Positions 31,248 to 43,707 of a DNA stretch of 64,000 nucleotides are shown here, piece by piece. Numbering within the stretch: position 1 is the stretch's first letter; every line of letters begins with the position of its first letter. The position numbers were made by a program, and so were the translations under genes. This DNA comes from Doryteuthis pealeii. Taxonomy: Eukaryota > Mollusca > Cephalopoda > Myopsida > Loliginidae. The notes below the pieces were generated by a model, which was not told the DNA's origin, did not search any database, and worked only from the letters and a program-made list of their open reading frames with translations. The stretch covers positions 27,120,832-27,184,831 of the forward strand of contig CM042157.1 in the NCBI GenBank assembly GCA_023376005.1, written 5' to 3'.

Positions 31248-31623
31248 TTATTTTTAAATTCTTTCTGGTGTGTAGAATTTCTTATTCCTCTCCATCTTTC
31301 TTCACTATTAAAACAGAATGGTTCATTATTTATCTGAGGTGACGACGGGGCGTGATACACAGAGGTACAGTCAAATCAATAAACTGTCGGATATTAGGGT
31401 CAAAGTGATACCAATTGTAGTTGGTGCACTTGGACCGGTCAAAAAAGCTTGGAAAAAAGACTTGAGGAACTGGAACTCAGAGGATGAATTGAGACCATCC
31501 AGACAACTGCATTGCTGCAATCGGCTAGAATACTCAGAAAAGTCCTGAAGGCCTGAGACGACTTGTTGTCGCTCAGACTCCAGTGAAATATCATCAACTC
31601 ATGCTGGTGTAAAAACTCAAAAG

Positions 31624-31627
<4 letters not shown>
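31075..31627 (+). pseudogene. LINE tail, RLE-type family D, fragment 1
   Basis: TTAAGAGCTATTTC leader, a TC tract (31183-31240), then a frame reading DIRVKVIPIVVGALG, the end of the endonuclease-like C-terminal domain. It ends in AAAAACTCAAAAGGAATAAT and an (AAT)n tail (31628-31675). Highly deleted. Confidence 0.7.

Positions 31628-31675
<48 letters not shown>
31628..31675. repeat. (AAT)n tail of a LINE
   Basis: AAT trinucleotide tract, the 3' tail typical of this LINE family here. Confidence 0.95.
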
Positions 31676-31676
<1 letters not shown>

Positions 31677-32315
31677 GAGATGAGACTGTAAACCATATAC
31701 TCTGCGAATGTAGCAAACTAGCACAACAAGAATACAAAACTACACGCCGACTGGGTTGGGAAGGTGATCCACTGGGAATTATGCAAAAGATCAAATTTTG
31801 ACCATACAACAAAATGGTATATGCATAAACCAGAATCTGTTCTTGAGAACGAAACGCATAAAATTCTCTGGGAGTTTGAAATAAAAACGGATCCTTTTAT
31901 CCCAGCAAGAAGACCAGACCTAGTGTTGATAAACAAAAAAGAAATAACTTGTCAACTGGTGGATTTTGCAGTGCCAGCAGATCACAGGGTGAAGCTAAAG
32001 GAAAATGAAAAAATGGACAAATATATGGACCTTGCCAGAGAACTGAAAAAGTTATGGAATATGAAAGTGAAAGTGATACCAATTGTAGTTGGTGCACTTG
32101 GAACGGGCCCAAAAGGATTGGAAAAGGTTTTGGAAAGTTTGGAAATCAGAGGTTGGATTAAAACCATTCAGAACACTGCACTGCTGCAATCTGCCAGAAT
32201 ACTCAGAAGAGTCCTGGAGACCTGAGGAGACTTGCTGTCACTCAGACTCCAGTAAAAGACCATCAGCTAATGCTGATGTGAAAAGTCAAAAGGAGTAAAT
32301 AATAATAATAATAAT
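31677..32315 (+). pseudogene. LINE tail, RLE-type family D, fragment 2
   Basis: Starts with RDETVNHILCECSKLAQQEY (zinc-finger-like CxC), changes frame near 31745, then runs 31764-32225 with WYMHKPESVLENE, RRPDLVLINKKEITCQLVDF and KVKVIPIVVGALGTGPKGLE. The R-PD-...-D pattern fits the restriction-like endonuclease of R2/NeSL-type LINEs, which nicks target DNA. The 3' tail is AAT repeats. It is a truncated copy. Confidence 0.85.
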
Positions 32316-33983
32316 CAAAACAGTAAGTGTAGACTGTGCGGTGACAGATGTAACGTATTGGGTTCTCAATTAGCGATATGTTACGTGGGCACTAATTAGC
32401 GATACGTAACGTAGTGGCTTTTCGTTTTCACGGTACCGATTAGGAATATTTAACGTAGCGGTACCAATTCGTGTTTAACGTACGTACGGAGTTTCGTTTG
32501 TTTACATACACAGATCTAGGTCTAGCAGTCAGTCTTAGCTGGCCCCAAAATCTTCCTCCACTTCTTTTGGTCAAGGGAAAGGTATCACGTTTACGTACGC
32601 CGCGTGCTCCTCGTTACGGCCAATTTGACAAGTTTACACTTTAATGACTTTCATTCATGAGTACGATTTCTTTGCGATAGTGACTTTTACTATCTTGTTT
32701 GTATCGTGAGTCCATTCATAAAATGATTTCTTTCGTTGTAAATAGAGCAGACTAATAACACTGGATTTAACTTCTCAAAAGTTTATTATGTTTCAAACTT
32801 CTTCTAACTTTTGAGAGAGAGAGAGCCCCGAATAATCTCTGTCTTAGCAAGAGGTGTATTTTAACTGGATTCAACTTCGAGTTTTTAGTCCTTAGTAAAC
32901 TTCTCGGTGAACAAGCTTTTCTTAGCCTTTCCTTATCGTCCTTAGCGACAACAGCTTAACTCCGTACGATTTCTGCCTGACTATCCTTCTCGGATCGCAG
33001 ACCCTAACTCTGCTCTGCTCGCGGACTCTAACTCCAACTCACTCCAAATCCAACTCTAACTGACCTCTTGTGATCCTGTTCGCGGGTCTTAAATAGTATT
33101 TCTAAACAATCCTCCAGAAGTTCCACCCTAGAACGTTCCAGCCCTTTCGATTGTTTCTATTTGTTCCAATCTCTCTGGTCACACAGAGTTCACGAAGCTA
33201 AGATCAAAGGCTTATTGGTGCCCAGAGGACTGGTTTTTCCTTAATCCTAGACTTATCGTCTGCTTTCTCTCATTAAAAGATGTTATCTATCCTATCTACT
33301 TTTTTCGGTGATTCCACAAAGACCACCCAGCAATCTAAGATAATCGGTAGTACATTTTTCTAAGGTTCTTTTCCAAGTCTGGCACAAGGCCACAAATATA
33401 GGTGCTGGGCGCGGCGATTATATAACACAGAGATGAGACTGTAAACCATGTATTAAGCGAATATAGCAAACTAGCACAACGGGAACACAAAGCTACATAC
33501 AAAATGGTATATGCATAAACCAGAATCTGTTCTTGAAAATGAAACGCATAAAAATCTCTGGGACTTCGAGATAAAGACGGATCACCCTATCCAAGCCAGG
33601 AGGCCAGACCTAGTGTTGATTTGAGAACTTGCCAACTGGTGGACTTTGCAATTCCAGCAGATTACAAGGTGAAGCTGAAAGAAAACGAAAAGATGGACAA
33701 ATAACTGGACCTTGCTAGAGAATTGAAAAGGCTGTGGAATATGAGGGTGAAAGTGATACTAATTGTAGTTGGTGCACTTAGAACGCCCCCCCCCCCCAAA
33801 AAAAAAAACACTTGGAAAAAACTGGAGAATCCGGAAATCAGAGGAAGAATGAGACCATCCAGATTATTGCATTGCTGTAATCGGCTAGAATACTCAGAAA
33901 AGTCCTGGAGATTTGAGGAGACTAGTTGTCACTCAGACTCCAGTGAAATATCATCAGTTAACGCTGATGTAAAAAACCTAAAA

Positions 33984-33990
<7 letters not shown>
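32316..33990 (+). pseudogene. LINE tail, family D, fragment 3, split by a solo LTR
   Basis: 32331-32348 encodes the CRLCGDR segment. The copy resumes at 33428 with RDETVNHV, then deleted and frame-shifted versions of the endonuclease domain, and ends in (AAT)n(AAG)n. Removing the LTR and one CAGA rejoins the LINE exactly. Another short tail relic lies at about 34145-34215. Confidence 0.85.
32349..33427. mobile_element. solo LTR with 4-bp target duplication
   Basis: 1079 bases from TGTAACG to ATAACA, flanked by CAGA on both sides (32345-32348, 33428-33431), inside a LINE reading frame. No internal coding, so a solo LTR left by recombination is likely; a non-autonomous element is possible. Confidence 0.8.
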
Positions 33991-34062
<72 letters not shown>

Positions 34063-34078
34063 AAGAAGAAGAAGAAGA
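33986..34078. repeat. (AAT)n-(AAG)n compound tail
   Basis: AAT then AAG trinucleotide tracts at the 3' end of LINE fragment 3. 34216-34600 beyond is AT-rich and unassigned. Confidence 0.95.
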
Positions 34079-34751
34079 GGATCATATGACAGAGTTCGAT
34101 ATATACATTTCAGCCGACTCAGTATAATATTCTATTGCTTTTCTTATTATTTCTCCAGTGAAATACCATCAGCTAATGCTGATGTAAAAAAAACTCAAAA
34201 GGAATGAAAAATAATAGAGCTAAAACAATTTTCATGTTTAAAATGTCAGAAACGCCAAATATTTCAAGTTTAGTACCAGATTCCATTAGGTCAATAATTC
34301 TGTCTTAATTTTAAAATGAAATGTTCGTCGTATCTGATAGAGCTATAAAAACAAAAAACAAAATACTATACGAATGAATTGTTATCCTCAACAATTCGGT
34401 TTTCATTTTTCTTCTTATTTTTTTTAGTCATAATTCGTAACTATAAGCAGATTACGGAATGATTTAAAACACATTGATTTCTACGCTAAAGTTCTACCTC
34501 TCCCCTCGAATTTCAACGTATATTAAAATCGTTGATAACATAATCCATCTTGTAAATTGCCAATCTTATAAAGGCCGAATAGAATGTCGGATATGTTCAG
34601 TTGATCGATGTTGTCCAATTGTTCATTTCTTTCTTCTCGATAGACAGTGACGTGTTTTCAATTCTGCAATTTCAAATCGAAGAGACAAGAAACAATAATC
34701 AAATCAACTCAGAAATTAACAAAACCATATTAACAAATAAACTTTCTTGTT

Positions 34752-34753
<2 letters not shown>

Positions 34754-34789
<36 letters not shown>

Positions 34790-35655
34790 ATATATATATA
34801 TGAAAAAATATATGGAAATTAATCCGACAGTATGAAATATAACATTTTGAAAAAACATATGATGTTTGTATGTGATTGCTGACAAGCTTGTTTCGACAAA
34901 ACGATAAGTTGGTCTTCATCAAAGAGCGACATAGACGAGAAGAAAATATCCGTTAAAAAGACTGTTTACAAAACGAACGCTGATATCAACCGCTGAAAAT
35001 TTTTTGAAAATGCATGTTCTGTTTTAAAAATAAATAAAATAATTTTATTTTATTTATTTTATTTTATTTTAATTAAAAAATCAGAAGCATTATAGTTCAA
35101 GGTAAAACTCAAAAAGTTTATTGTAAAAATTGTAAAATATATAAAAATGTAAAGTGGGTATCAAATAGTATAGTATATATATTTCAGCTGTTAACAATAT
35201 ACAAGTCCACATGGTAATTTGAAGAAAGATGTTAGGTTTCCAAATTTACTAGTGGTGTTGAAGTCCGTAGATTTATATATGAAAGTCTTCAAGGTGTAAA
35301 ATTCCAGATATAATGTTTTTTCATTTGACAAATATGAAAAATATATGGAAATTAATCCGACAGTATGACATATAACATTTTGAAAAAACATATGATGTTT
35401 GTTATGTGATTGCTGACAAGCTTGTTTCGACCAAAACGATAAGTTGGTCTTCATCAAAGAGCGACATAGACGAGAAGAAAATCAGCGTTCGTTTTTGTAA
35501 ACAGTCTTTTTTAACGGATATTTTCTTCTCGTCTATGTCGCTCTTTGATGAAGACCAACTTATCGTTTTGGTCGAAACAAGCTTGTCAGCAATCACATAA
35601 CAAACATCATATGTTTTTTCAAAATGTTATATTTCATATATATATATATATATAT
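34754..35655. mobile_element. palindromic ATCCGAC-type repeat with hammerhead-like arms
   Basis: Between (TA)n tracts lie a first arm (34803-34985, GGAAATTAATCCGACAGTAT) and a perfect palindrome 35402-35600. Each arm has TTGATGA, stem II GACC/GGTC, GAAA and palindromic CAAGCTTG before TC: a hammerhead-like core in which the first C is T. Confidence 0.7.
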
Positions 35656-35779
35656 CTGCGTACATTTATGAACAGCACGGAATAATAAGATTTATTTCGA
35701 ATTTTTTCTTTGTTTCTTTTTACACGAAATCATCTACGTACGTCTACATTTTGTTTTTATTTCATTTTATTATAATATC

Positions 35780-36520
35780 CATATACTAGCGAGACCTGTG
35801 GATATACCAATGTATGATAACTTATTTATTACAACGATGGATATGTTTGCTTAAGAGCTATTGCAAAATAGTCAAAATATGTAAGAGGGTCCGGGTTAGC
35901 TCAGTCGGTAGAGCGTTCGGCTAGAAACCACAAGGTTCCTCGTTCAATACCAGCCCTCGCCAACTCAGCGTATGAATAGCACAGGGATCTGTGCGCTAAA
36001 GTAAGGACCTGATGCAAAAACAACCTCCTTGGTCTAACGCTAGTGAAAAGGGGATAGACTCCCTCAGTGATTGGCTGATACCAACTTTAGACCACTGCGA
36101 CGTTTTTACTTTACTTATATAATAATCTTGATTAAATCTCACTCACTCTTTTTTCTTCCTTTCCTTTTTTTCCTCTTTTCATTATGTTCTATTGAAACAG
36201 ACTAGCGTTATCGCTTCCACACACTCAGCTCCTCTTTCTATCTTGCCCTACTCTTATACTGACTTTCTTTCTTCATTTTTTCTTTCTTATTATATTTTTT
36301 TCTGTCGCATGTCCCATTTCTTCCTTTTCTTTCTTCACAATAAAAACGGAATGGTCCATTATTTAACTGATGTGACGACACACCTAAGAAATAAAAATTT
36401 GGCGGATAAGCAACGAAAGATAATTAGGACTTACATTTTTGCATTTCATCTTGTACGATTTGGAAGGTCTCATTTTTAATCAGAGGGTGTTGCAAGATGA
36501 TGATAATCGTAAGTTTAAGG
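35780..36520 (+). pseudogene. LINE family D relic hosting a SINE
   Basis: CCTGTGGATATACCAATG and TTAAGAGCTATTGC (left), TAATCTTGATTAAATC (right) and the AATAAAAACGGAATGG segment (36340) match 16629-16990, 31095 and 10270. Frames here are fragments only. Confidence 0.65.
35888..36116 (+). mobile_element. tRNA-derived SINE, family A
   Basis: GGGTTAGCTCAGTCGGTAG head, B box CGTTCAATACC, shared body with a small deletion, T-rich end. It occupies the same host position as the SINE at 16738. Confidence 0.88.
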
Positions 36521-36540
36521 AACAAGAATGTTGATATATA

Positions 36541-37500
<960 letters not shown>

Positions 37501-38013
37501 ATTTGAAAAAATTATTATTTCATTTTTTTTATTTATTTATGCATTAATCATTCTTGGCAGTTCTTTTCTTATAAAAATCAAATTTTTCGGAAATTAATAT
37601 CGAATTTTTAGGACGGAAATCAAAACAATATTCAAATTTTACAAGATTTTAAAATTGTTTGCTAAAAACGTATCCATCATTATTAGCAGCGCCTGAATCG
37701 CATTATCAATGTTTCCATTCTTTATTTCGATAAACTCGAATAAAGTTCGGAAACATTTTGATAATAAAGAATTGATATCATTTCCACCTTTTAACAGAGA
37801 GAGCCAACCCATAACGCATGCGCGAAAAGTCGCGCGTTGCATGATTAGATTAACACATTAAGTCTCTGAGATCATTTTTTTTTCAAATCAGTTTGTAACA
37901 GACAGTCATACACTAGAGAATTCTTCTTTGATCTTTGAAAATATTTGTTGAATTATTTTTTTTTTTTTCTAAGATTTTCTCATTTGTAAAATTTTAGTTA
38001 TCTATCTATTCTA
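37501..38013. other. AT-rich DNA with one coding-like short frame
   Basis: A 67-codon minus-strand frame (37639-37842) has unbiased composition (NDINSLLSKCFRTLFEFIEI). It could be an exon fragment, but there is no support. Confidence 0.35.
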
Positions 38014-38415
38014 TCTTCTATATATAAAGGGCATTTTGTATGTATGTATGTATGTCCGGAGGAAACTATGAAAATAAAACACTTAACGACAAAGTAAATA
38101 TATATAAACATTTACTATCAACATATTTTGGTTTTTGAGCAAAAATAATGAAGATTTGACTTATATTCGTGAAGATAATTAAAAATAAAAATTTAAATAA
38201 TAACAGATTGGAATTTTTTTTTCATTTAATATTGTAAATAGTAGACATTATTTTTTTTCTTTTTAAAGTAGCTGAATCAAGGTAAGGTATTTTTACGTGG
38301 GGATTTTAATGGGGCACCCTGCAGAGATCCAATTCACGATTCAGCAGTAATGGACCTGCGAGATTAACTTAAAAGAAACCCCTCTACCCAGGCGACGCCG
38401 GGTAGCCGCTTCTAG
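38014..38415 (+). mobile_element. Helitron-like element, family 2
   Basis: TCTTCTATATATAAAGGGC start after A, hairpin TACCC-AGGCGACGC-CGGGTA near the end and final CTAG. 402 bases, no coding. The 3' base is A rather than T. Confidence 0.7.
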
Positions 38416-38649
38416 ATTCTCATAATACAAAAGAAATTAACGAGCCAGAGACAGACAGTAAACTACATTAAACGCAGTTTAACAAAAACAACAACAACAA
38501 CAAATAACCAAATAAACAAACATCCCTCGAAAAAAAACAACAAATAAAAAAATAGCAAACAAAAATAAGATAACCAATCGAAAATCTGTTTTCAAAATCT
38601 TAGTCGAAGTGTTCAATAACCCTCGGCTACCGTCTTCGCGTGTTTAACT

Positions 38650-39025
38650 ATGTTTAACGTAATAGTTGTAGACATCCTCTATGGAGAGTTTACGTCTGGT
38701 AAAAGACAGATTGGTCTCCCCCTACTGCGATTCAAGGATGTCTGCAAAAATAATCTCAGGTGCTTTGGCATTGTCCCTTCCAGCTGGGAAAATGTGGCTC
38801 AAGACCGCACTCGGTGGCGGCAGAATCTCCATAGAGGACTGTACATGTCAGAAGTCACCCTGATACAACATCATGAAGCTAAGAGGTCCATAAGAAAACA
38901 ACGGCAACAAAGCATCGGAACATCATCATCTACAGGGACAACCTTCAAATGCAAAAGCTGAGGTCGAGAATTTTTTTCAAACATCGGACTTCAGTCACAG
39001 AAGATGCTGTAACTTCAGGGGCACA
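38650..39025 (+). pseudogene. LINE C-terminal tail
   Basis: ILYGEFTSGKRQIGLPLLRF, SWENVAQDRTRWRQNLHRGL and TFKCKS then stop. It matches the post-RT tail of many animal LINEs, which normally ends in a zinc finger; the finger is broken here. 38416-38649 upstream is unassigned. Confidence 0.8.
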
Positions 39026-39086
39026 TAAAAACTTTATCATAGTCTTTCGAAACTAAATTGCCAATAAAAAAAAGTCAGCGGAGAGG

Positions 39087-39501
39087 TGTTGTATACTCTC
39101 TTTCTTTACTTCTATTATTCTTCTGCTCATCTTTGGTATCTTACGTTCTTCTTCTGGCGACTTCTATTTCTCTGTTCTTGCTGGTTTGTCGTCCTTGATT
39201 CATTTCTTCTTCTAGGTCAGCCTTTTTGCCAAGACATTCATCAACCACAAAACCATATTATTTATTTAAAACTTTATTTACTTAACTAACATCTTCCTCT
39301 AAACTAAACACAGCGCACGTGTGCAAGTGAGCTTCAGCTAAGGCAGAAAGACCTTATCTGCCTGACGTCCAAGCTGAAACTGCGAGCCAACCAGGTCCCA
39401 CGTGACGTCACGTATTTCGCGGGCTTTCTGTAATATTCCATGGAAAGTCCCGCCCGTGATATGAAAAGGGGCCATCCCTTCAGAAATACAGGGGGTTGAC
39501 A
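39087..39501 (-). repeat. solo-LTR-like repeat
   Basis: TGTTGTATAC ... GTTGACA, with the GTATACAACA end (minus strand) shared with 39773-40194 but a different body. No target duplication visible. Confidence 0.45.
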
Positions 39502-39532
39502 ATAATCTATGCATAGATTATGTAACAGAGGT

Positions 39533-39722
39533 ATATCAGCCGGATAACGAAGGAGTCTATTTCCTTTTCATTAGCGCTAGACTAGGGAGATTGATTTTCT
39601 TTTTTAGAAGTGTAGCACCATACCTACCGCCAACTCCCCACTTTACTACACAAATCAGGTTACTCATGCTGTGATACTCATGCGCCTAAGAGGACCGTTA
39701 TCGAACTACCGCTATCTGGAAG
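39533..39722 (-). mobile_element. old tRNA-derived SINE, family A
   Basis: Diverged body (TATCAGCCGGATAACGAAGG, CATTAGCGCTAGAC) and a damaged head. Confidence 0.7.
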
Positions 39723-39772
39723 GTACTCTATATGTTACATAATTTTTAGTACCTAACACTTATTTACAGTAG

Positions 39773-40194
39773 TGTAGAAACCAAAATGGCTGTTATAAGT
39801 TGCAGCCGGCGGTCTTGAAGGATTGAGTGACACGGCTTGATCTCATCCTTCCGGTGGATACCGTGAGACTCGGTGGAGAAGACCCTCTACCGGTTTATAT
39901 TAGAAAGAGATTTTAGTTCAGTATCGGCCAAACTAAGAAGGTGTTAAACGCACGGCCGACTCAATCTGCGCAGGTAGTCTGGTGGGGACTTCGGAATAAA
40001 ATATGATCTAAAGCAAATTGAAGTCTTGGGTTATTATCTAAAAACTACCAATGACACAGGGCTTCTGATAAAGAGAAATCCCCAATGGAAGACCAGACAC
40101 GAAGTCCCCAAGACGAACTCCAGATGCTAGAAGAACGTAAGATACCGAAGATGAGCAGAAGAATAATAGAAGTAAAGAAAGAGAGTATACAACA
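39773..40194 (+). repeat. solo-LTR-like repeat
   Basis: TGTAGAAACC ... GTATACAACA; a reverse-oriented relative is at 25468-25946. 40195-40719 after it has a short family E piece and otherwise nothing assignable. Confidence 0.55.
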
Positions 40195-40719
40195 TATACA
40201 CCACAGAGCTCCAGAACTGGAGCCTTACCATCAGATCCAGTTCAATATCAGAGCCAGGAAATTATTATGATTAAAAAAAAACAACATACTTTCTGCTTCT
40301 GAATATTTCTCAGGTGTTGAGGGATAAGAAAAAAGATACATGTCCTTGATACATAATATGTCAGATACAGAGTGGTATTTGATATTTGCGAGAATTATTG
40401 GATGTGTTTGAAATATCGTCATTCTGAGTCGGAGGATTGGATCACCAGGGTAAAGTTAAAGCTTAATCGTTACTGCTCACTAAAAGCTCCGAATCTGCGT
40501 TTGAATTCATGGGTAATTGTCTGAAGATGATTTATCTAAAATAAGTCATATTCAGACGATTACAATTATTAATTAAAATGATAAATCAAAAGTACCTAAA
40601 ACAGAGCCGGAGGTTACAGTGGCCTGATAGTTGTGTCTATAGACAATAAAGATGAGGACAAAAGTCCAAAATATCATAATCATTCATATCAAGCCTTATC
40701 TGATGAATAAACATATACA

Positions 40720-41155
40720 TCTATTAATAATGGAGGTTCGTTTCCGGTTTTTGTCTGTAACAAAATCTACGTCACTGCCTACGTCACACTACCTAAAATC
40801 GTCATTAAAAAAATTTGAGCATGCAATGTTAGACAGTCCTCATTGGTTTTTAAAACAAGTTTTAATAAATACATACCTGGTGTTATTTATCTATATATAG
40901 TTTTTTTTTTATTCTAATATATATTTAAAGTTATCAAAACTAAGTTTCCATTTCAATTTTTTTATTTTTTACTCCTTTAATAAATTTATTTTATTTTTTA
41001 CTCCTTAATAAATTTATTTTATTTTTTACTACTTTGATAGTTTTGATGATTTTACTTTACTTATGATACAATCTCTCTGATATTAAATTTTCAATTCCCA
41101 TCCCCTCAGGCAACATTTATTTTACGTCGCCCAGAGGGCGTTTTAATTTTGCTAG
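40720..41155 (+). mobile_element. non-autonomous Helitron, subfamily 1b
   Basis: TCTATTAATAATGGAGGTTC start after A, GTCTGTAACAAAATC, terminal hairpin GCCC-AGA-GGGC, CTAG end. 436 bases. Confidence 0.8.
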
Positions 41156-41289
41156 CATATAAAATAACTTTTATATTGTATTTTTTTATCTTTTGTCTTA
41201 TGAAGGCAAGTTTGAAATAGAAGTGACAGTGACTTACCGCTGTCACGCGTGTCAATCTACTCACAGAGAGCCGTTCGCCAAACTGCTAT

Positions 41290-41365
41290 TTTTATGCCCG
41301 AACTAGTGTTCCCATGAGCTGGCTTCCACAGGAGAACGTCGCTTACTCTCTGCTGGCAGAATTCA
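41290..41365 (-). pseudogene. short LINE tail fragment
   Basis: Minus strand VSDVLLWKPAHGNTS, as at 5978-6222. Confidence 0.6.
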
Positions 41366-41434
41366 TTTCTCTCTCCCTCTCTAACGGCGCGATGGTCCAA
41401 AATTATTTCTCTCTTGACGGTGACACCCCCTATC

Positions 41435-41437
<3 letters not shown>

Positions 41438-41501
<64 letters not shown>
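41438..41501. repeat. (CT)n microsatellite
   Basis: Pure CT tract. Confidence 0.95.
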
Positions 41502-41504
<3 letters not shown>

Positions 41505-41532
41505 ACCGAGACACGACCCTCTCTATATCTAA

Positions 41533-41793
41533 TCTATAAAACAGAGATTTTGGTATGTACGTGTCGACGTATAACTCCAAAACGGGAGGTCACTCAGATT
41601 TAAAATCTTGCATACACATTGATATCGTTCTAACTAAGAAACACTCCAAATTTGGTTATTGATTTTTACTGATTAAGGGATATAATTAATTAATCAAACA
41701 AAAATCAAACGATTTTACGAAAGCCATAGCATAGCTGCTGCTGCTGCTAATGCTTGGTATATCAGCAGGAGCTCGGCTGACTGTTTTACCAGC

Positions 41794-41832
<39 letters not shown>

Positions 41833-43161
41833 AACAACGAAAATGTTAGCGACTCGCCTAAAACAGTCAGGCGAGTCGCTAACATTTTCATCAGCAGAAA
41901 GAAAGAAAGAAAGAAACAATGAAAATGTTAACTTGAACTATGACTAAATTTTAACGTAAAATAAATTCGTTTTTTTTTATAATCTTTCTAAATATTATTT
42001 ATATTTATCGTATGTTTTTGAAACTAACTTTTATTTTACAATGTACACTCACTTAAATTAAATTGTTGTCATGTACAAAAAATTGTAGAAAAATGAAAAT
42101 TGTTTCAAAACACAAGTTTACGGTTACATTTTTTAAAAATAAGATTTTAAATGTCAATAAAAATCAGTCACCAGTATAGGGTTGTATAAATGTAAATTTT
42201 AAAAAAATGATAAAACGAGTCGTTTAGTAATTAATACTAATGGTTTTTAAAAAAGTCTTAATAGTTTAGAGAACTAATGAAAACGTTTTAAAATGTAAGC
42301 AAAAATAGATATTGCATTCTTTTTATCGTTAAGAACTAGATTTGAATTGTCATGTAGAAAAAATTCAAAGAAATAAATTACAATGTACTTCTAACTTATC
42401 AAGCAATTAAAAACTGAATTTAAAATTGTCCCCAAATACTATTATTATTTTCAAACTGGAGTTTCAGTGAAACTTTTCATGAAAAGAAGAGAAAATAATC
42501 TTGCTCAAATTTGTACGAGTCTTTATCAATTGAATTATTTTTTATAGCGAATTATAAAAAAAATTATTTTGCTTCGGACAGCAAAAGTATGTTTTAAGGA
42601 AAAATCAAATCTTATTCATATCGCAATCTTTTTATTCCTGTCTTTAAAATATAAATTTAGTTAGAAATGAAATGAAATAATCTATCTTCCAAATATTTAT
42701 TTGGTAAGAAAGAGCGAAGTAAAGTAAAAAAAAAGAAAAAAGTAAGCGCTTATTGTTTATTTAATAAATATAATCTAACTCAACTTTGTATACATACGAA
42801 AAAATTAAAAACCAAGGAATTTTAGAAAGAAAAGCCTTTTACAAAAATAGGTAGTTAAATTATAACTACTTATTTCGTAACTAAGTAAACATAGTTGAAT
42901 ATTCGTATTGTAATAAAAACAAAAAAGATATATAATAAAAATACGATGTCGTTAACATTTCATATATAAACAAAACAGTGTATGATATGTTCTTACCTTA
43001 AACATAAAATAAAAATGATTCTAATGTACGTAACTTGAATGAGAAAATTTGTTCTTTAATTTATCATAATTCTAATGATAAATAAATAGGCAGATTTTTT
43101 TTTTTTGCCTATTTTTTATTTTTTATTTTTAGTCCGGTCATGGACCGGGTACTTTAGCTAG
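41533..43161 (+). mobile_element. Helitron-like element, family 3
   Basis: Starts TCTATAAAACAGAG after A. It ends with hairpin CCGGTC-AT-GGACCGG, nine bases (GTACTTTAG) and CTAG before T. The 1629 bases are AT-rich without a Rep/helicase frame. Contains (GAAA)n and a palindrome (41836-41892). Confidence 0.75.
41836..41892. repeat. palindrome between (GAAA)n tracts
   Basis: GTTAGCGACTCGCCT and its reverse complement around AAAACAGTC, flanked by AAAGAAAG repeats on both sides. Confidence 0.9.
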
Positions 43162-43226
43162 TATATATATATTTGTGTAAGTCAATTCTGAAGCCGTAGC
43201 CTCTCCCATGTGGCTAACGTTGAAAC

Positions 43227-43707
43227 TCTATTTATAATGGAGATTGTCTGTATTTCTGTCTGTAACAAAAACTACGTCATAGCTCTATGTCACAGCTTAC
43301 GTCACAATATTTTTATGCTATATACACCCAAAATTTGAGTAAGCAATTTAAAAAATTGTTTTTTTACTCTCGTCCCTTTTTTTTACAGTAACAAGAAGTT
43401 AACTAAAAAGTTTACAAATAAATAAATACCTACGATTTTGTGTAAAATTGAGATTTGTAAAAATGGAAAATATTCGAATTAATTCTTTGATTATTACATG
43501 CACGCAATATTTTATTTGAGAGGAACGGGGCTCAGTTTTCATTTCAAATTGTTTTATTTTTATTTTTTTTACTCCTTTAATAATTAAGAGGATTTTCCTT
43601 ACTTATGATACAAACCCTCTGACATTGAATTTTTAACTCCCACCCTCTCAGGCAAAGTCTTTCAAAAATTAATTTTTACGATGCCCGGAGGGTGTTTTCT
43701 GTTGTTA
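43227..43707 (+). mobile_element. degenerate Helitron, subfamily 1b-like
   Basis: TCTATTTATAATGGAGATTG start, GTCTGTAACAAAAACTACG, terminal GCCCGGAGGGTG region, end GTTAGT in place of CTAGT. Older copy. Confidence 0.65.

Noticed and set aside
39773..40194. Confirmed solo LTR
   Set aside because: Ends look right, but no target duplication could be read at this copy or at its relative, so only 'LTR-like' is claimed.
40515..40560. Hammerhead at CTGAAGATGATTTATC
   Set aside because: The GAAA box after the putative stem II is missing.
41789..41925. CRISPR-like regular repeats
   Set aside because: These are (GAAA)n tracts and a palindrome in a eukaryotic repeat; no spacer structure.
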